64,000 nt of DNA from Fibrisoma limi BUZ 3 (lineage in GTDB: Bacteria; Bacteroidota; Bacteroidia; Cytophagales; Spirosomataceae), in NCBI RefSeq assembly GCF_000296815.2, contig NZ_CAIT01000006.1, forward strand, positions 1 through 64,000, read 5' to 3'. The position numbers and the translations under genes were made by a program. The first letter of the stretch is position 1. Each line of letters starts with the position of its first letter. The notes beneath the pieces are model-generated. The model did no database searches and had not been told where the DNA came from. It saw nothing but the letters and a program-made list of their open reading frames with translations. Below, piece after piece: positions 35,393 to 44,277 of this stretch.

Positions 35393-35542
35393 ATGAACGA
35401 CATTCTAACCCCCACTTTTTTCGATACACTGGTGGTTGGTATTATTCTGATGGGCTTCTTTGGGCTTATGGCAACGGCGGTCTTTGCTCAGAATTTGGCG
35501 CGGACGACCGGATCGGACAATGTAAAGGACGAAGGAAACTAG
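35393..35542 (+). CDS. Small single-pass membrane protein
   Basis: The 49-residue product begins MNDILTPTFFD, has one hydrophobic helix (about 12-32, LVVGIILMGFFGLMATAVF) and a polar, charged tail. The start chosen is the ATG that leaves a compact protein; a longer frame begins at 35300. No family is recognised. It precedes the nitrilase gene by 127 bases. Confidence 0.45.
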   Translation: MNDILTPTFFDTLVVGIILMGFFGLMATAVFAQNLARTTGSDNVKDEGN

Positions 35543-35669
35543 CCAATACATTCGCGACCGTACTGCTGGTAAAGAGCGTGGCCAGCAACGCCGATGACCA
35601 CTACGCTGTCGACAAGGCGTAAACTTAAAGCTCGTTTCCCTACCTTTACGAGTCACCATCGTCTGTGTT

Positions 35670-36635
35670 ATGCAACCCATCAAGATTGCGACCGCACAAT
35701 TTGAAAACGCCAGCGGTGACAAAGCGTTTAACCTGCAACGTATCGATGAGCTATCGGCCAGGGCTGCCCAACAGGGCGCTCAGGTTGTGGCGTTTCATGA
35801 GTGTTCCATTACCGGCTACACCTTCGCCCGGCACCTGTCCCGAGAAGAGTTGCTGGCCGTTGCCGAGCCCATCCCCGACGGAGATAGTATCCAGGCCCTG
35901 ACAGCCATTGCTCGTAAAAACGATATCGTGGTGCTGGCTGGTCTGTTCGAAAAAGACGAGCAGGACCGGATCTTCAAAGCCTACGTATGCGTCGATAAGA
36001 ACGGGTTAGTGGCCAAATACCGGAAGCTGCACCCGTTCATTAATCCAAACATTCTCCCCGGCGACCGGTACGTTGTGTTTGACCTGTATGGCTGGAAATG
36101 CGGGATTCTGATCTGCTACGACAACAACGTAATCGAAAACGTTCGGGCCACGGCTCTGCTCGGGGCGGATATCATTTTCATGCCGCACGTAACAATGATG
36201 ACCCCATCGACGCGGCCGGGGGCTGGTTTTGCGGACCCTGCTCTGTGGGCAAACCGGGAGGCCGATCCGACGTCGCTGCGGCTGGAATTTGATGGCATGA
36301 AAGGCCGGGCCTGGCTGATGAAATGGTTGCCCGCCCGGGCGTATGACAACGGCATTTACGCCATCTTCGCCAATCCCATCGGCATGGACGACGATCAGTT
36401 GAAAAATGGCTGTTCGATGATTATCGATCCCTTCGGCGATGTCATTGCCGAGTGCCGGGAACTGGGCGACGATATTGCCGTTGCTACGTGTACCCCTGAG
36501 AAACTGCAACAGGCCGGTGGCTATCGGTATCGCAACGCCCGTCGGCCGGATCTCTACCGCGACATTATCGGACAGGACCACCAGCCGGAGCAGAAAGTGG
36601 TCTGGCTGAATGCTGAACAACCGGTTGAAGAATAG
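35670..36635 (+). CDS. Nitrilase-superfamily carbon-nitrogen hydrolase
   Basis: The 321-residue enzyme has the Glu-Lys-Cys triad of the nitrilase family: Glu44 (AFHECSITGY), Lys119 (KYRKLHPF) and Cys149 (ILICYDNN). These enzymes hydrolyse amides, nitriles or N-carbamoyl compounds; the precise substrate cannot be read from the sequence. No signal peptide is present, so it is cytoplasmic. A TACCTTTA box lies about 22 bases before the start. A long hairpin follows the stop. Confidence 0.9.
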   Translation: MQPIKIATAQFENASGDKAFNLQRIDELSARAAQQGAQVVAFHECSITGYTFARHLSREELLAVAEPIPDGDSIQALTAIARKNDIVVLAGLFEKDEQDRIFKAYVCVDKNGLVAKYRKLHPFINPNILPGDRYVVFDLYGWKCGILICYDNNVIENVRATALLGADIIFMPHVTMMTPSTRPGAGFADPALWANREADPTSLRLEFDGMKGRAWLMKWLPARAYDNGIYAIFANPIGMDDDQLKNGCSMIIDPFGDVIAECRELGDDIAVATCTPEKLQQAGGYRYRNARRPDLYRDIIGQDHQPEQKVVWLNAEQPVEE

Positions 36636-36642
36636 CCGATAA

Positions 36643-36699
36643 CCCTCATCCCGGCCCAGCTCCTTCCTCACCAGGGGCGGAGTTGGGCCGGGGTGAGGG
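36643..36699. terminator. Long GC-rich hairpin between convergent genes
   Basis: CCCTCATCCCGGCCCAGCTC at left pairs with GGAGTTGGGCCGGGGTGAGG at right, 21 base pairs with only G-U type mismatches, around a 15-base loop. It lies between the stops of the nitrilase gene and the membrane protein gene at 36710 and can terminate both. GC-rich CCCTCACCCCGGCCC-type hairpins are frequent in bacterial spacers. Confidence 0.7.
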
Positions 36700-36709
36700 G
36701 ACTTAAACC

Positions 36710-37186
36710 TTACTCGCCCGCTTCCGGCTGATCAACTGTGGCTGCGCGTTTTCGAACTAGTTTGCGTCTGGATTTAATGACAAATAGCACGGAGCCAATT
36801 AGAAAGACCAGCGCGGGTACATAAAAACGAAGGTGAATGTAGTCGGTAACCAGCGTGAACCCGTCCGCCGACAGCATTAGAAAGCCCTGGTACAATACAT
36901 CGAGCCAGAGCACGGCCACAGCCAGCAACACCAGCCCCCATATGGACTTGCGGGGTGCAATAACCACCGCCCAGACGTATAGCCAGCTTAGCAGCGCCAG
37001 CCCGGCCAGACTATTTTGCGGAAATGGGCCGGTCAAAGCGGCCATTACGTTCCAGACGATGATTGGCTGAACGAACGTTCCGTCGCTGTAGTAAATCAGC
37101 ATGAACGACAACACCGTCAGCAGGGCCAGTCGTCGGATGGCTGCCTGACGGATCGCCACGATATATTCATAAGGTGCCGACTGCAT
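36710..37186 (-). CDS. Hypothetical membrane protein
   Basis: The 158-residue protein (start MQSAPYEYIVAIRQ) has about four predicted helices (for example LALLTVLSFMLIYY and ALVFLIGSVLFVI) and a basic C-terminal tail. No domain is recognised. A longer frame with a GTG start reaches 37267 but its extra N-terminus is polar and unlikely. It stands between the nitrilase and the GH2 gene. Confidence 0.65.
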   Translation of the reverse strand: MQSAPYEYIVAIRQAAIRRLALLTVLSFMLIYYSDGTFVQPIIVWNVMAALTGPFPQNSLAGLALLSWLYVWAVVIAPRKSIWGLVLLAVAVLWLDVLYQGFLMLSADGFTLVTDYIHLRFYVPALVFLIGSVLFVIKSRRKLVRKRAATVDQPEAGE

Positions 37187-37327
37187 CGTACTTGTAGTTT
37201 GTCCAATCCAGCGATTGGGTGGCATTTTCTGGTAATGACGTTTTGGCCGCCCGTTCGTCACCACCACACACGTCTGCCCTTGCCTGCTTGCGGACGTTTC
37301 CGCTTTTCACAGTGGTGACGCGTTTTA

Positions 37328-37358
37328 CCCCAAACCGGTACGCCGGACCAGTTTGGGG
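37328..37358 (-). terminator. Terminator of the GH2 gene
   Basis: CCCCAAAC (37328-37335) pairs with GTTTGGGG (37351-37358). On the minus strand the stem is followed by TAAAACG. It lies 29 bases downstream of the GH2 stop. Confidence 0.65.
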
Positions 37359-37386
37359 AGTAATGCGCTACCGCGATTACAACGTG

Positions 37387-39234
37387 TTATTCCACCGGTG
37401 CCTGGCCGGACGCCAGCAGTCCCGCCGGTACGCTGAGTTCGCCGGTGTTGAAATCGATCAAGCCGTTTCGCTCGTCTTCAATATTGGTGGCCTGCGTGTA
37501 GACATCGCCGGCAATGGCCCGTTTGCGAAGTTCCTGCTTAAATTGTCGGACACGTTCGGTCCGGTTTTCGGGATCGTTGGGGCCACCGTAGTCCGCAAAG
37601 CCGAAGCCGCCCCACTCACTCACGAGCAGCGGTACCTGGCGCCGGTAGAAAAACGGATCACCCACCACGAGCGGAAAGGCTGCTACGCCTTCCAACTGCC
37701 CCGCTACCAGCCGGTCCAGGAGGTCGCGCCAACGGTCCGGATCGGGTGTGTAAAGGTGCGCCGTCAGCAGGTCGGATTTCAGGCGGCCTTCCAGCGAGAT
37801 GTGGTGCCAGCCGTCGTTGTCGACTACCAGGAACTGCGGATGGTTGATCAGCATGTAGTGGTACAGATCAACAATGTATTGACGCGTTTCAAGGTTCGTC
37901 GCAATGTCCTGCGCCCCCCAGTCCTCGTTGTACAGGCTCCAGATTACGATCGACGGGTGTGTTTCAATGAGAGCCAGCATCCGAAGCAGTTCGGCCCGGT
38001 GGTTTTCGCGGCTCCGGTGGCTCGAACTGTGTGGGCTGGGTACTTCCACCCACAACAGCATACCCATTTCGTCGGCGAGGTTATAGATACGTGGGTCAAC
38101 TCCGGCGATGTGTACCCGAACCAGGTTACAGCCCAGTTCTTTCATGGCCTGCATGTGCCGCTTCATTTCCTCAAACGTAGCGGTGCCGGGTTGGTAGAGA
38201 ATACCGTCCAGGTAGATTGATTCATTGTTGAGGTACACACAGCAGCCCCGCGCTTCTACCTTACGCAGGCCGAAATGGGCCTCAATTTGTGCCGGATAGC
38301 CACTCGAATCGATCAGCTGAGCGACCAGCCGATACAAACGGGGCGATTCGGGCGACCACAGTTCTGCACCCGGTACTTCGATCACAACGCGCTGTTGTTT
38401 CTGGCCGGCCTGGAGTCGCAGGGGGAAATCAGAGGTAGCCATGAGGTCGACGGAATCGTGACCGTACACGTTGAGCCGCAACGTATACAAGCCGGGGTCG
38501 TGAATCCGCGTAGTGAGATTGAACCGAACGAGCTGATCTTCTACGACACTAACCACCCCGACCCTCGACCGCAGCCGGTTGCGTTCCACCGTTTCGAGCC
38601 ATACGCTCCGAACGGCCCCGGTGTAGGTATGGTACCAGATCCCTCCGCGTTTATACACGTGTGATTCCTGCTTCCCACGCGGAATTTCAGCGTCCATCGT
38701 GTCGGCGATGCGGACGGTGAGTCGGTTTAGCGGCTGCAGGAGGTCTTCACTAAATTCGTATGAGAAAGATGTGTATTCGCCGTAGTGAACTTTTTCGCCT
38801 TCGATGGTATGGAGCGGATGGCCGTTCAGCCACACCCGGGTTTCGTAGCCACAGGCCCCGAACGTAAGCTGGATCATGGTCCGGTGCTGGGGTTCGGTAC
38901 GCGTAGGGAGTTCAAACTCCCGTTCGTACCACGCAACAACCTTGTCCTGCCAGCCGGTTGCCTGCTGCTGGCCTTTGGCATCTGCCATGTGCGCTTCGAT
39001 GGACCCCGGCCAGATAGCGATGTGCTCGTAATCGCGCCCGAGATACCAGCGTTCCCGCATACCGCTGTCGTTGGGGTCGAGGCAGAATCGCCATTCGCCG
39101 TCCAGAAGGATGTGATTATTAGGTCTGAGAACGGCTCTGGGTAGGGGGTTTTCGAATCGCTCGGTCGTCTGAACTTCTTCTTTACTTACTGCCGAACCAA
39201 AGTTAAGGTGCTGCGAGTCCTCCATACTGCTCAT
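37387..39234 (-). CDS. Glycoside hydrolase family 2 protein (beta-glucuronidase/galactosidase-like)
   Basis: The 615-residue enzyme has the three GH2 parts: sugar-binding domain (about 30-220), immunoglobulin-like domain (about 220-320) and TIM barrel. The acid/base Glu lies in IWSLYNEDWG (about 437) and the nucleophile Glu in LLVSEWGGFGF (about 541). No signal peptide is found, so it acts inside the cell or is exported otherwise. It could cleave beta-galactosides, beta-glucuronides or beta-mannosides. It begins the carbohydrate region of the window. Confidence 0.9.
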   Translation of the reverse strand: MSSMEDSQHLNFGSAVSKEEVQTTERFENPLPRAVLRPNNHILLDGEWRFCLDPNDSGMRERWYLGRDYEHIAIWPGSIEAHMADAKGQQQATGWQDKVVAWYEREFELPTRTEPQHRTMIQLTFGACGYETRVWLNGHPLHTIEGEKVHYGEYTSFSYEFSEDLLQPLNRLTVRIADTMDAEIPRGKQESHVYKRGGIWYHTYTGAVRSVWLETVERNRLRSRVGVVSVVEDQLVRFNLTTRIHDPGLYTLRLNVYGHDSVDLMATSDFPLRLQAGQKQQRVVIEVPGAELWSPESPRLYRLVAQLIDSSGYPAQIEAHFGLRKVEARGCCVYLNNESIYLDGILYQPGTATFEEMKRHMQAMKELGCNLVRVHIAGVDPRIYNLADEMGMLLWVEVPSPHSSSHRSRENHRAELLRMLALIETHPSIVIWSLYNEDWGAQDIATNLETRQYIVDLYHYMLINHPQFLVVDNDGWHHISLEGRLKSDLLTAHLYTPDPDRWRDLLDRLVAGQLEGVAAFPLVVGDPFFYRRQVPLLVSEWGGFGFADYGGPNDPENRTERVRQFKQELRKRAIAGDVYTQATNIEDERNGLIDFNTGELSVPAGLLASGQAPVE

Positions 39235-39408
39235 GATAACGTTGAGGGCAACTGTAATCGGTCAGGATCGGTCGTTGGGTGCAGTTGCCTGACCTCTCTA
39301 ACCGGAAAACATCCTGAGTAGTTTTAGAATAGTACTAAGGCGTACCATAATTTCTCGACGCGCAGCAGGGGTCAAATGTTGAATTTCCGGGTTCAGTGAG
39401 GTACCTAG

Positions 39409-40332
39409 CTACTGAGGCCGCGGAGATGGCTGAGTGCCTGGTGCTTTCAACCGGGCTACGCGAATACCGGACAGGCGTTTGTGCCACTGGACGTAGTCGG
39501 TTAGGGGATAACGCGTAATCACCACTTCGCCCTGTTCCGAAGAAGCATGCAGCAGATGGATTCGGTTGCCCTGCCGAACGGCTAACCCAACGTGTTTCAT
39601 ATCCAGGCCGGGGCGGGCGGCCGTCAGCATGATTATATCCCCTTCGCGGAGGTGGGCTTCGGCCTGTTTGAGGTTTTTCTTCGGAATGAAATAGAAGGAC
39701 TGCTGGCTGATCGCGGCTTCGGTATCGGCCATCTGCTTGAAAATGGCCGGATCACTCAGGTGAGGGTATCGATACGTAGCCGTGGTCATGTACGACACGG
39801 GTTTCGCCACCGACAGGCAACCGGGTAATTCGCCGGATACGTCCTTGAGCAGACCTTTGCGCTCGTTGTCGCGAAGCCAGTCCGAGAAGTAATGCAGGCG
39901 ACTGGCGTAGCCGTTGATGGCTCCGTTTCGGTAGCGCAGTTTGGTCAGGTAATTCCGAAACAGGACGTTTAACTGGGCCTGGTTCTGCTTGTCGGTGAGG
40001 TCATGCCAGGCCAGCGACAGCGCCAGTACTGTTTCCAGGTAAGTCGTGCAGTCGAATGCCTTGAGGTTGACAACCAGTTGCTCCGTAGCGTTGATGTCGA
40101 GGGTGTTTGGTACGTAAGGAGTTCCCAGAAACTGCTTCCCGATACTGACTGCGGTTTCGGGCAGGGTTTTTCCACCGACAACGGTCAGCGACCGCAGATC
40201 GTCGGGCATAGTCTGGGCTATAACCGAAACAGACAGCAGACCGAAAAGAATGAGCAGACAGGAAAATATGAACCGTTGCGGGTAACGTATGGGCAATATG
40301 TAAGCAAAATGAAAACGTAAACGGTTTTTCAT
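39409..40332 (-). CDS. DUF1460 N-acetylmuramoyl-L-alanine amidase-like protein
   Basis: The 307-residue protein has an N-terminal hydrophobic signal (about 20-40, ending IAQ) and a DUF1460 domain of the NlpC/P60 fold: Cys95 in FDCTTYLET is the likely nucleophile and KHVGLAVR carries the His. Characterised DUF1460 members cleave N-acetylmuramoyl peptides in peptidoglycan. It probably works in the periplasm. It lies 174 bases from the GH2 gene and 37 bases from the GH13 gene on the same strand, so a loose operon is possible. Confidence 0.85.
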   Translation of the reverse strand: MKNRLRFHFAYILPIRYPQRFIFSCLLILFGLLSVSVIAQTMPDDLRSLTVVGGKTLPETAVSIGKQFLGTPYVPNTLDINATEQLVVNLKAFDCTTYLETVLALSLAWHDLTDKQNQAQLNVLFRNYLTKLRYRNGAINGYASRLHYFSDWLRDNERKGLLKDVSGELPGCLSVAKPVSYMTTATYRYPHLSDPAIFKQMADTEAAISQQSFYFIPKKNLKQAEAHLREGDIIMLTAARPGLDMKHVGLAVRQGNRIHLLHASSEQGEVVITRYPLTDYVQWHKRLSGIRVARLKAPGTQPSPRPQ

Positions 40333-40369
40333 TCCGAGTTCAGTTTAGGTAGCTGCTAGTGAATAGTAC

Positions 40370-42136
40370 TTACTTAATCTCAAACACCATCGCACTCCAG
40401 GGAGCCAGCGTCAGCGATACGCCGGTCGACCCGACTGTTTCAATCTGCGTTCCGGTGAGAAATATGTCCGTAAACTGATACGTATGTCCCGGAGCCAGAT
40501 TCATCATCGAAAAGGCATGCTTGGGGATACGGATCGTCGTTTCGTACGTGATGTCCTGAGCAAAATTACAAACGATCAGCAATTTCTGACGATTGGTATA
40601 GCGCAGATAGCTATACAGCCGGTGGGCATCGTAGTTTGGACTCTGGCCGTTATCATTGGCGTACTGGAGGTCGTAAAAATACCCATTCTGGATAGCATCG
40701 CTGCCGTTAACCAGGTGATTCAGACGCTGGTAGAATGAGCGCAGTCGCCGTTGCTCATCGGTCAGGCCACCACCATCGAAACGGCCGTTGTTGAGCCAGC
40801 CCTGCCACTCGGGCAAACCCCAGTAATCGAAAATGGTGGAGCGGCCATCGTCACCACTGAATCCTTCGCTGCCTTCGGCCCGTACGCCGATTTCCTGTCC
40901 GAAATACAGCATAAGTGGCCCGGTATGGAGCGTAGCCGAGAGTGTCATGCCCGGTACGGCTGCCCACGGATTACCCGCGAAAAAGCGCGATGCGATACGT
41001 TGCTCATCATGGTTTTCGAGAAAACGGAGCATGTGATCGGCATAATCCCCTGATTCCTGCTGCCAGACGCGGGTGATGTCGTAGCAGGTACCGTGGCCTT
41101 CCATCAGGCGTCGAACGGCGTCGTACAGACCAACTTTGTCGTACAGGTAATCAAAACCACCTTTGAAAATAAACGATCGGTAGAGGCCCGGTTCGTAAAT
41201 TTCGGCAATGAAAATAAGCTGGGGGTATTGTTTCTTGACGAGACTGATGGCCCATTGCCAGAATTCGATCGGAATCAGGTGAGCCATATCGCAACGAAAT
41301 CCATCAACCCCTTTGTCGGCCCAGAACAGCAAAATGTCGAGCATTTGCTGCCAGGTGGCCGGAATAGGGTTAAAGTGTGCCCGCCCACCGTCGAAAATGT
41401 CGATGCCGTAATTAAGCTTGATCGTTTCGTACCAGTCGTTGATGGACGGGGCCTCCGTAATGGAACCACTGCCGGTAACCTTGGCAGGGTATTCCGTCAG
41501 GGCCCGACTCCTGCTGGCTCCTTCTGATTTCGTTTCCTGGTCAAGCGGGAGCCTGGCCTGGACAGATTGGCTTTCTGGCGAGATGAAGGTTTTTCCGGGG
41601 AGATAATAGAAATTGTTGGTCGGTGCGAAGGCGACGGACGTATCGTCCTGCTCGCCGAGATCAACCACGCCCGCAGGCTTGGCGTCAGATTTATACTGGC
41701 GGGCTACGTGGTTGGGGATGAAATCAATAAGTACCTTCAGGCTGTGCGCATGGGTGCGCTGTAGCAGGGTGTCAAACTCGGCCATTCGGTGCTCAACGTT
41801 GGTGGCCAGGTCGGGGTTGACATCGTAATAATCTTTAATAGCATAGGGAGACCCGGCCCTGCCTTTCACCACGGCCGGGTCGTCGGGTTGAATACCGTAG
41901 GCGGAGTAGTCTGTCTGCGTCGCGTGTTCAATAACGCCGGTATACCAGACGTGCGATACGCCAAACAGGCGCAGTTCGCGCAGGGCCGCATCGCTGATGT
42001 CGTCAAACTTGCCAACTCCGTTTTCGTCGCGGCTGCCCCAGGGGCGGTTGGTGGTATTCTGGTTGCCAAACAAACGGGTAAAAATCTGATAGATAACCAG
42101 TTTGTCCATCACGGGAACTGCAGCCGTTGTATTCAT
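40370..42136 (-). CDS. GH13 alpha-amylase-family enzyme, apparently cytoplasmic
   Basis: The 588-residue enzyme starts MNTTAAVPVMDKLVIYQIF; the 80 codons upstream in frame are rejected because they lie in the divergent promoter region. The GH13 catalytic residues are in DGFRCDMAH (Asp, about 281), FIAEIYEPG (Glu, about 312) and FLENHDEQR (Asp, about 376). A ~60-residue insertion (about 180-240) follows DFIPNHVAR. No signal peptide is visible. The enzyme should act on maltooligosaccharides or other alpha-glucans. It is divergent from the secreted GH13 gene. Confidence 0.88.
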   Translation of the reverse strand: MNTTAAVPVMDKLVIYQIFTRLFGNQNTTNRPWGSRDENGVGKFDDISDAALRELRLFGVSHVWYTGVIEHATQTDYSAYGIQPDDPAVVKGRAGSPYAIKDYYDVNPDLATNVEHRMAEFDTLLQRTHAHSLKVLIDFIPNHVARQYKSDAKPAGVVDLGEQDDTSVAFAPTNNFYYLPGKTFISPESQSVQARLPLDQETKSEGASRSRALTEYPAKVTGSGSITEAPSINDWYETIKLNYGIDIFDGGRAHFNPIPATWQQMLDILLFWADKGVDGFRCDMAHLIPIEFWQWAISLVKKQYPQLIFIAEIYEPGLYRSFIFKGGFDYLYDKVGLYDAVRRLMEGHGTCYDITRVWQQESGDYADHMLRFLENHDEQRIASRFFAGNPWAAVPGMTLSATLHTGPLMLYFGQEIGVRAEGSEGFSGDDGRSTIFDYWGLPEWQGWLNNGRFDGGGLTDEQRRLRSFYQRLNHLVNGSDAIQNGYFYDLQYANDNGQSPNYDAHRLYSYLRYTNRQKLLIVCNFAQDITYETTIRIPKHAFSMMNLAPGHTYQFTDIFLTGTQIETVGSTGVSLTLAPWSAMVFEIK

Positions 42137-42181
42137 TTCGTTGACTCGGTACGTGTACGGTGGTGAGTATTCACTAAATGA

Positions 42182-42189
42182 CAAAATTA
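42182..42189 (-). promoter_or_regulatory. -7 box TAATTTTG for the minus-strand GH13 gene
   Basis: On the minus strand TAATTTTG matches TANNTTTG and lies 45 bases before the ATG at 42136. No clear TTG is seen at the -33 position. Confidence 0.45.
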
Positions 42190-42216
42190 TGGTCTTTTTC
42201 AGTGAAAATCTTGCTC

Positions 42217-42224
42217 TATTTTTG
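42217..42224 (+). promoter_or_regulatory. -7 box TATTTTTG for the plus-strand GH13 gene
   Basis: TATTTTTG matches TANNTTTG and lies 39 bases before the ATG at 42264. Together with 42182-42189 it gives two back-to-back promoters in 45 bases, so one regulator could control both GH13 genes. Confidence 0.5.
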
Positions 42225-42263
42225 TCTTTTTGCCGATCGGTAGGAAAACAAACGAACCGCCAC

Positions 42264-44144
42264 ATGAAGAAGCGCCATTTGCTACTCGTATTTCTCGGAC
42301 TGATGACTCTGCCGGCTGCCATCGCGCAGAATGCGCAGGTGAAGCGCGTTGACCCTACAAACTGGTGGGTAGGCATGAAGAATCCGAACCTTCAGTTGCT
42401 GATTTATGGCCCCAACGCTGGCACATTAACGTACACCATTAATTACCCCGGTGTGAAGCTTGTCAAGGTCAATACGGTTGAAAACCCGAACTATGCTTTT
42501 CTGGACGTAACGATTGCACCAACGACCAAACCCGGTACGTTTCAGATCGTTGGGAAAAAAGGAGCACAGACCCTTACGCGGCCCTATGAGCTGAAAGCTC
42601 GCACCAGCACACCGAAAGGACAGGGGCTGACAGCCGCCGATTTTATTTACCTGATCATGCCCGACCGTTTTGCGAACGGCGACCCCTCCAACGACAAATT
42701 CCCGGATATGCTCGACACGCAGGCCGATACCAAAAATCCGTATCTGCGGCATGGGGGCGATTTCAAAGGCATCGTCGATCACCTCGACTACCTGAAAGAT
42801 ATGGGCGTAACAGCCTTATGGCTGACCCCGGTGATCCTGAATGACGAAACGCTCAAAAAAGAAGGACCGGACCGGAATCAGGCCGGCTACCACGGGTATC
42901 ATTTCACCGACCATTACCAGATCGATAAGCGATTTGGCGGCAATGCGGGCTATAGTGGTCTGGCCGATGCGCTGCACAAGCGGGGAATGAAACTGGTGCA
43001 GGATGCGGTCTACAACCACGTCAGCGACGACCACTGGTTTTTTAAGGACAAACCGACGCCGGACTGGTTCAATAACTGGCCAACCTACACCGGATCGACC
43101 CACAAGGAGCAGCCGCTCTACGATCCCTACGGGGCCGAAGCCGACCGCAAAACGCTGCTCGACGGCTGGTTTACGCCCTTCCTGCCCGACCTGAATCAGC
43201 GCAATCCATACGTAGCTAACTACCTGATTCAACACGCCATCTGGTCGACGGAGATGTTCACTCTCGATGGCTGGCGGATCGATACGTACAAATACAACGA
43301 CCTTACGTTCCTGAATCGCTGCAACCAGGCACTGATGAATGAATACCCCAATATCTTGCTTTTCGGCGAGTCGGTGGTGAACAACCCGGTTGGGCAGGCT
43401 TTCTTCGTGAAGAACACGATCGGTGGGTTTGATTTCAAGAGCAATCAGCCCAGTGCTTTAGACTTTGCGCTCTACAACGCGACGAACGATGCCCTGAACC
43501 AGAACTATGACTGGGATACGGGGGTGAACCGGCTGCATCAGGTGCTGGCGCAGGACGTAGTGTATGCCGATCCGATGAAGCTGGTTACGTTCCTCGAAAA
43601 CCACGACTCCGACCGGTACTTCTCGGTCATCGGCGAAGACATCAACAAATACAAATTGGGGGTGGCGTTTCTGCTGACTACGCGTGGCATTCCGCATTGG
43701 TACTACGGCACCGAAATCCTGATGAAGGGTACCAAGAATCCGACCGACGCCGAGGTGCGGAAGGACTTTCCGGGTGGTTTCCCCGGCGACAGAGAAAACA
43801 AATTTGAAGCAGCCGGCCGGAATGATCGTGAGAACGACGCGTTCCAGTACGTTCGAAAACTGGCTACGTATCGGCGCAGCAACCCAGTACTGCAAACCGG
43901 TAAGCTGATGCAGTTTCTGCCCCAGAACGGTGTCTACACGTACTTCCGCTACAACAACGACAAGACCGTCATGGTCATCATGAACACCGACAAGAAGGAA
44001 GCGACGATCGACGGTGCCCGTTTCGCCGAACGTACCAAAGGCTTTTCGTCGGCCCGCAACGTTGTCACGGATGAGACCGTCAGCGACCTAAAAACCATGA
44101 AGGTACCGGGGCAAACCGCCTGGGTGCTGGAATTGCGGAAGTAA
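42264..44144 (+). CDS. GH13 neopullulanase/cyclomaltodextrinase-like enzyme, secreted
   Basis: The 626-residue protein has a signal peptide (MKKRHLLLVFLGLMTLPAAIAQ), an N-terminal immunoglobulin-like domain (about 25-120, with RVDPTNWWVGM) typical of cyclomaltodextrinase and SusA-type enzymes, and a GH13 barrel with Asp in LDGWRIDTYKY (about 340), Glu in FGESVVN (about 369) and Asp in FLENHDSDR (about 448). It probably cleaves pullulan or cyclomaltodextrins in the periplasm. It ends in a C-terminal beta domain. A long hairpin follows. Confidence 0.9.
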   Translation: MKKRHLLLVFLGLMTLPAAIAQNAQVKRVDPTNWWVGMKNPNLQLLIYGPNAGTLTYTINYPGVKLVKVNTVENPNYAFLDVTIAPTTKPGTFQIVGKKGAQTLTRPYELKARTSTPKGQGLTAADFIYLIMPDRFANGDPSNDKFPDMLDTQADTKNPYLRHGGDFKGIVDHLDYLKDMGVTALWLTPVILNDETLKKEGPDRNQAGYHGYHFTDHYQIDKRFGGNAGYSGLADALHKRGMKLVQDAVYNHVSDDHWFFKDKPTPDWFNNWPTYTGSTHKEQPLYDPYGAEADRKTLLDGWFTPFLPDLNQRNPYVANYLIQHAIWSTEMFTLDGWRIDTYKYNDLTFLNRCNQALMNEYPNILLFGESVVNNPVGQAFFVKNTIGGFDFKSNQPSALDFALYNATNDALNQNYDWDTGVNRLHQVLAQDVVYADPMKLVTFLENHDSDRYFSVIGEDINKYKLGVAFLLTTRGIPHWYYGTEILMKGTKNPTDAEVRKDFPGGFPGDRENKFEAAGRNDRENDAFQYVRKLATYRRSNPVLQTGKLMQFLPQNGVYTYFRYNNDKTVMVIMNTDKKEATIDGARFAERTKGFSSARNVVTDETVSDLKTMKVPGQTAWVLELRK

Positions 44145-44181
44145 TTTGACTACTTCAGAACTGATTTTTTTTTCACTACCT

Positions 44182-44257
44182 CAAATCCCTGAAGGGGCTT
44201 AGCGTTGCTCTGCCAGAAGACTTGATAGTAGCAACGCTAAGCCCCTTCAGGGGTTTG
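44182..44257. terminator. 28-base inverted repeat between convergent GH13 and GH8 genes
   Basis: CCCTGAAGGGGCTTAGCGTT then GCT (44187-44209) is the exact reverse complement of 44230-44252. The pairing extends to 28 bases with one G-T mismatch (44182-44257), around a 20-base loop. It contains the smaller palindrome CCCTGAAGGGG. It lies between the two stops and probably stops transcription from both sides. Its length exceeds what termination needs. Confidence 0.7.
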
Positions 44258-44277
44258 GGGTGTTTTCGAGCGAAGAA

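Noticed and set aside
37219-38220. 333-codon plus-strand frame opposite the GH2 gene
   Set aside because: It lies antisense to a complete GH2 enzyme with both catalytic glutamates. No domain is seen in the reverse frame.
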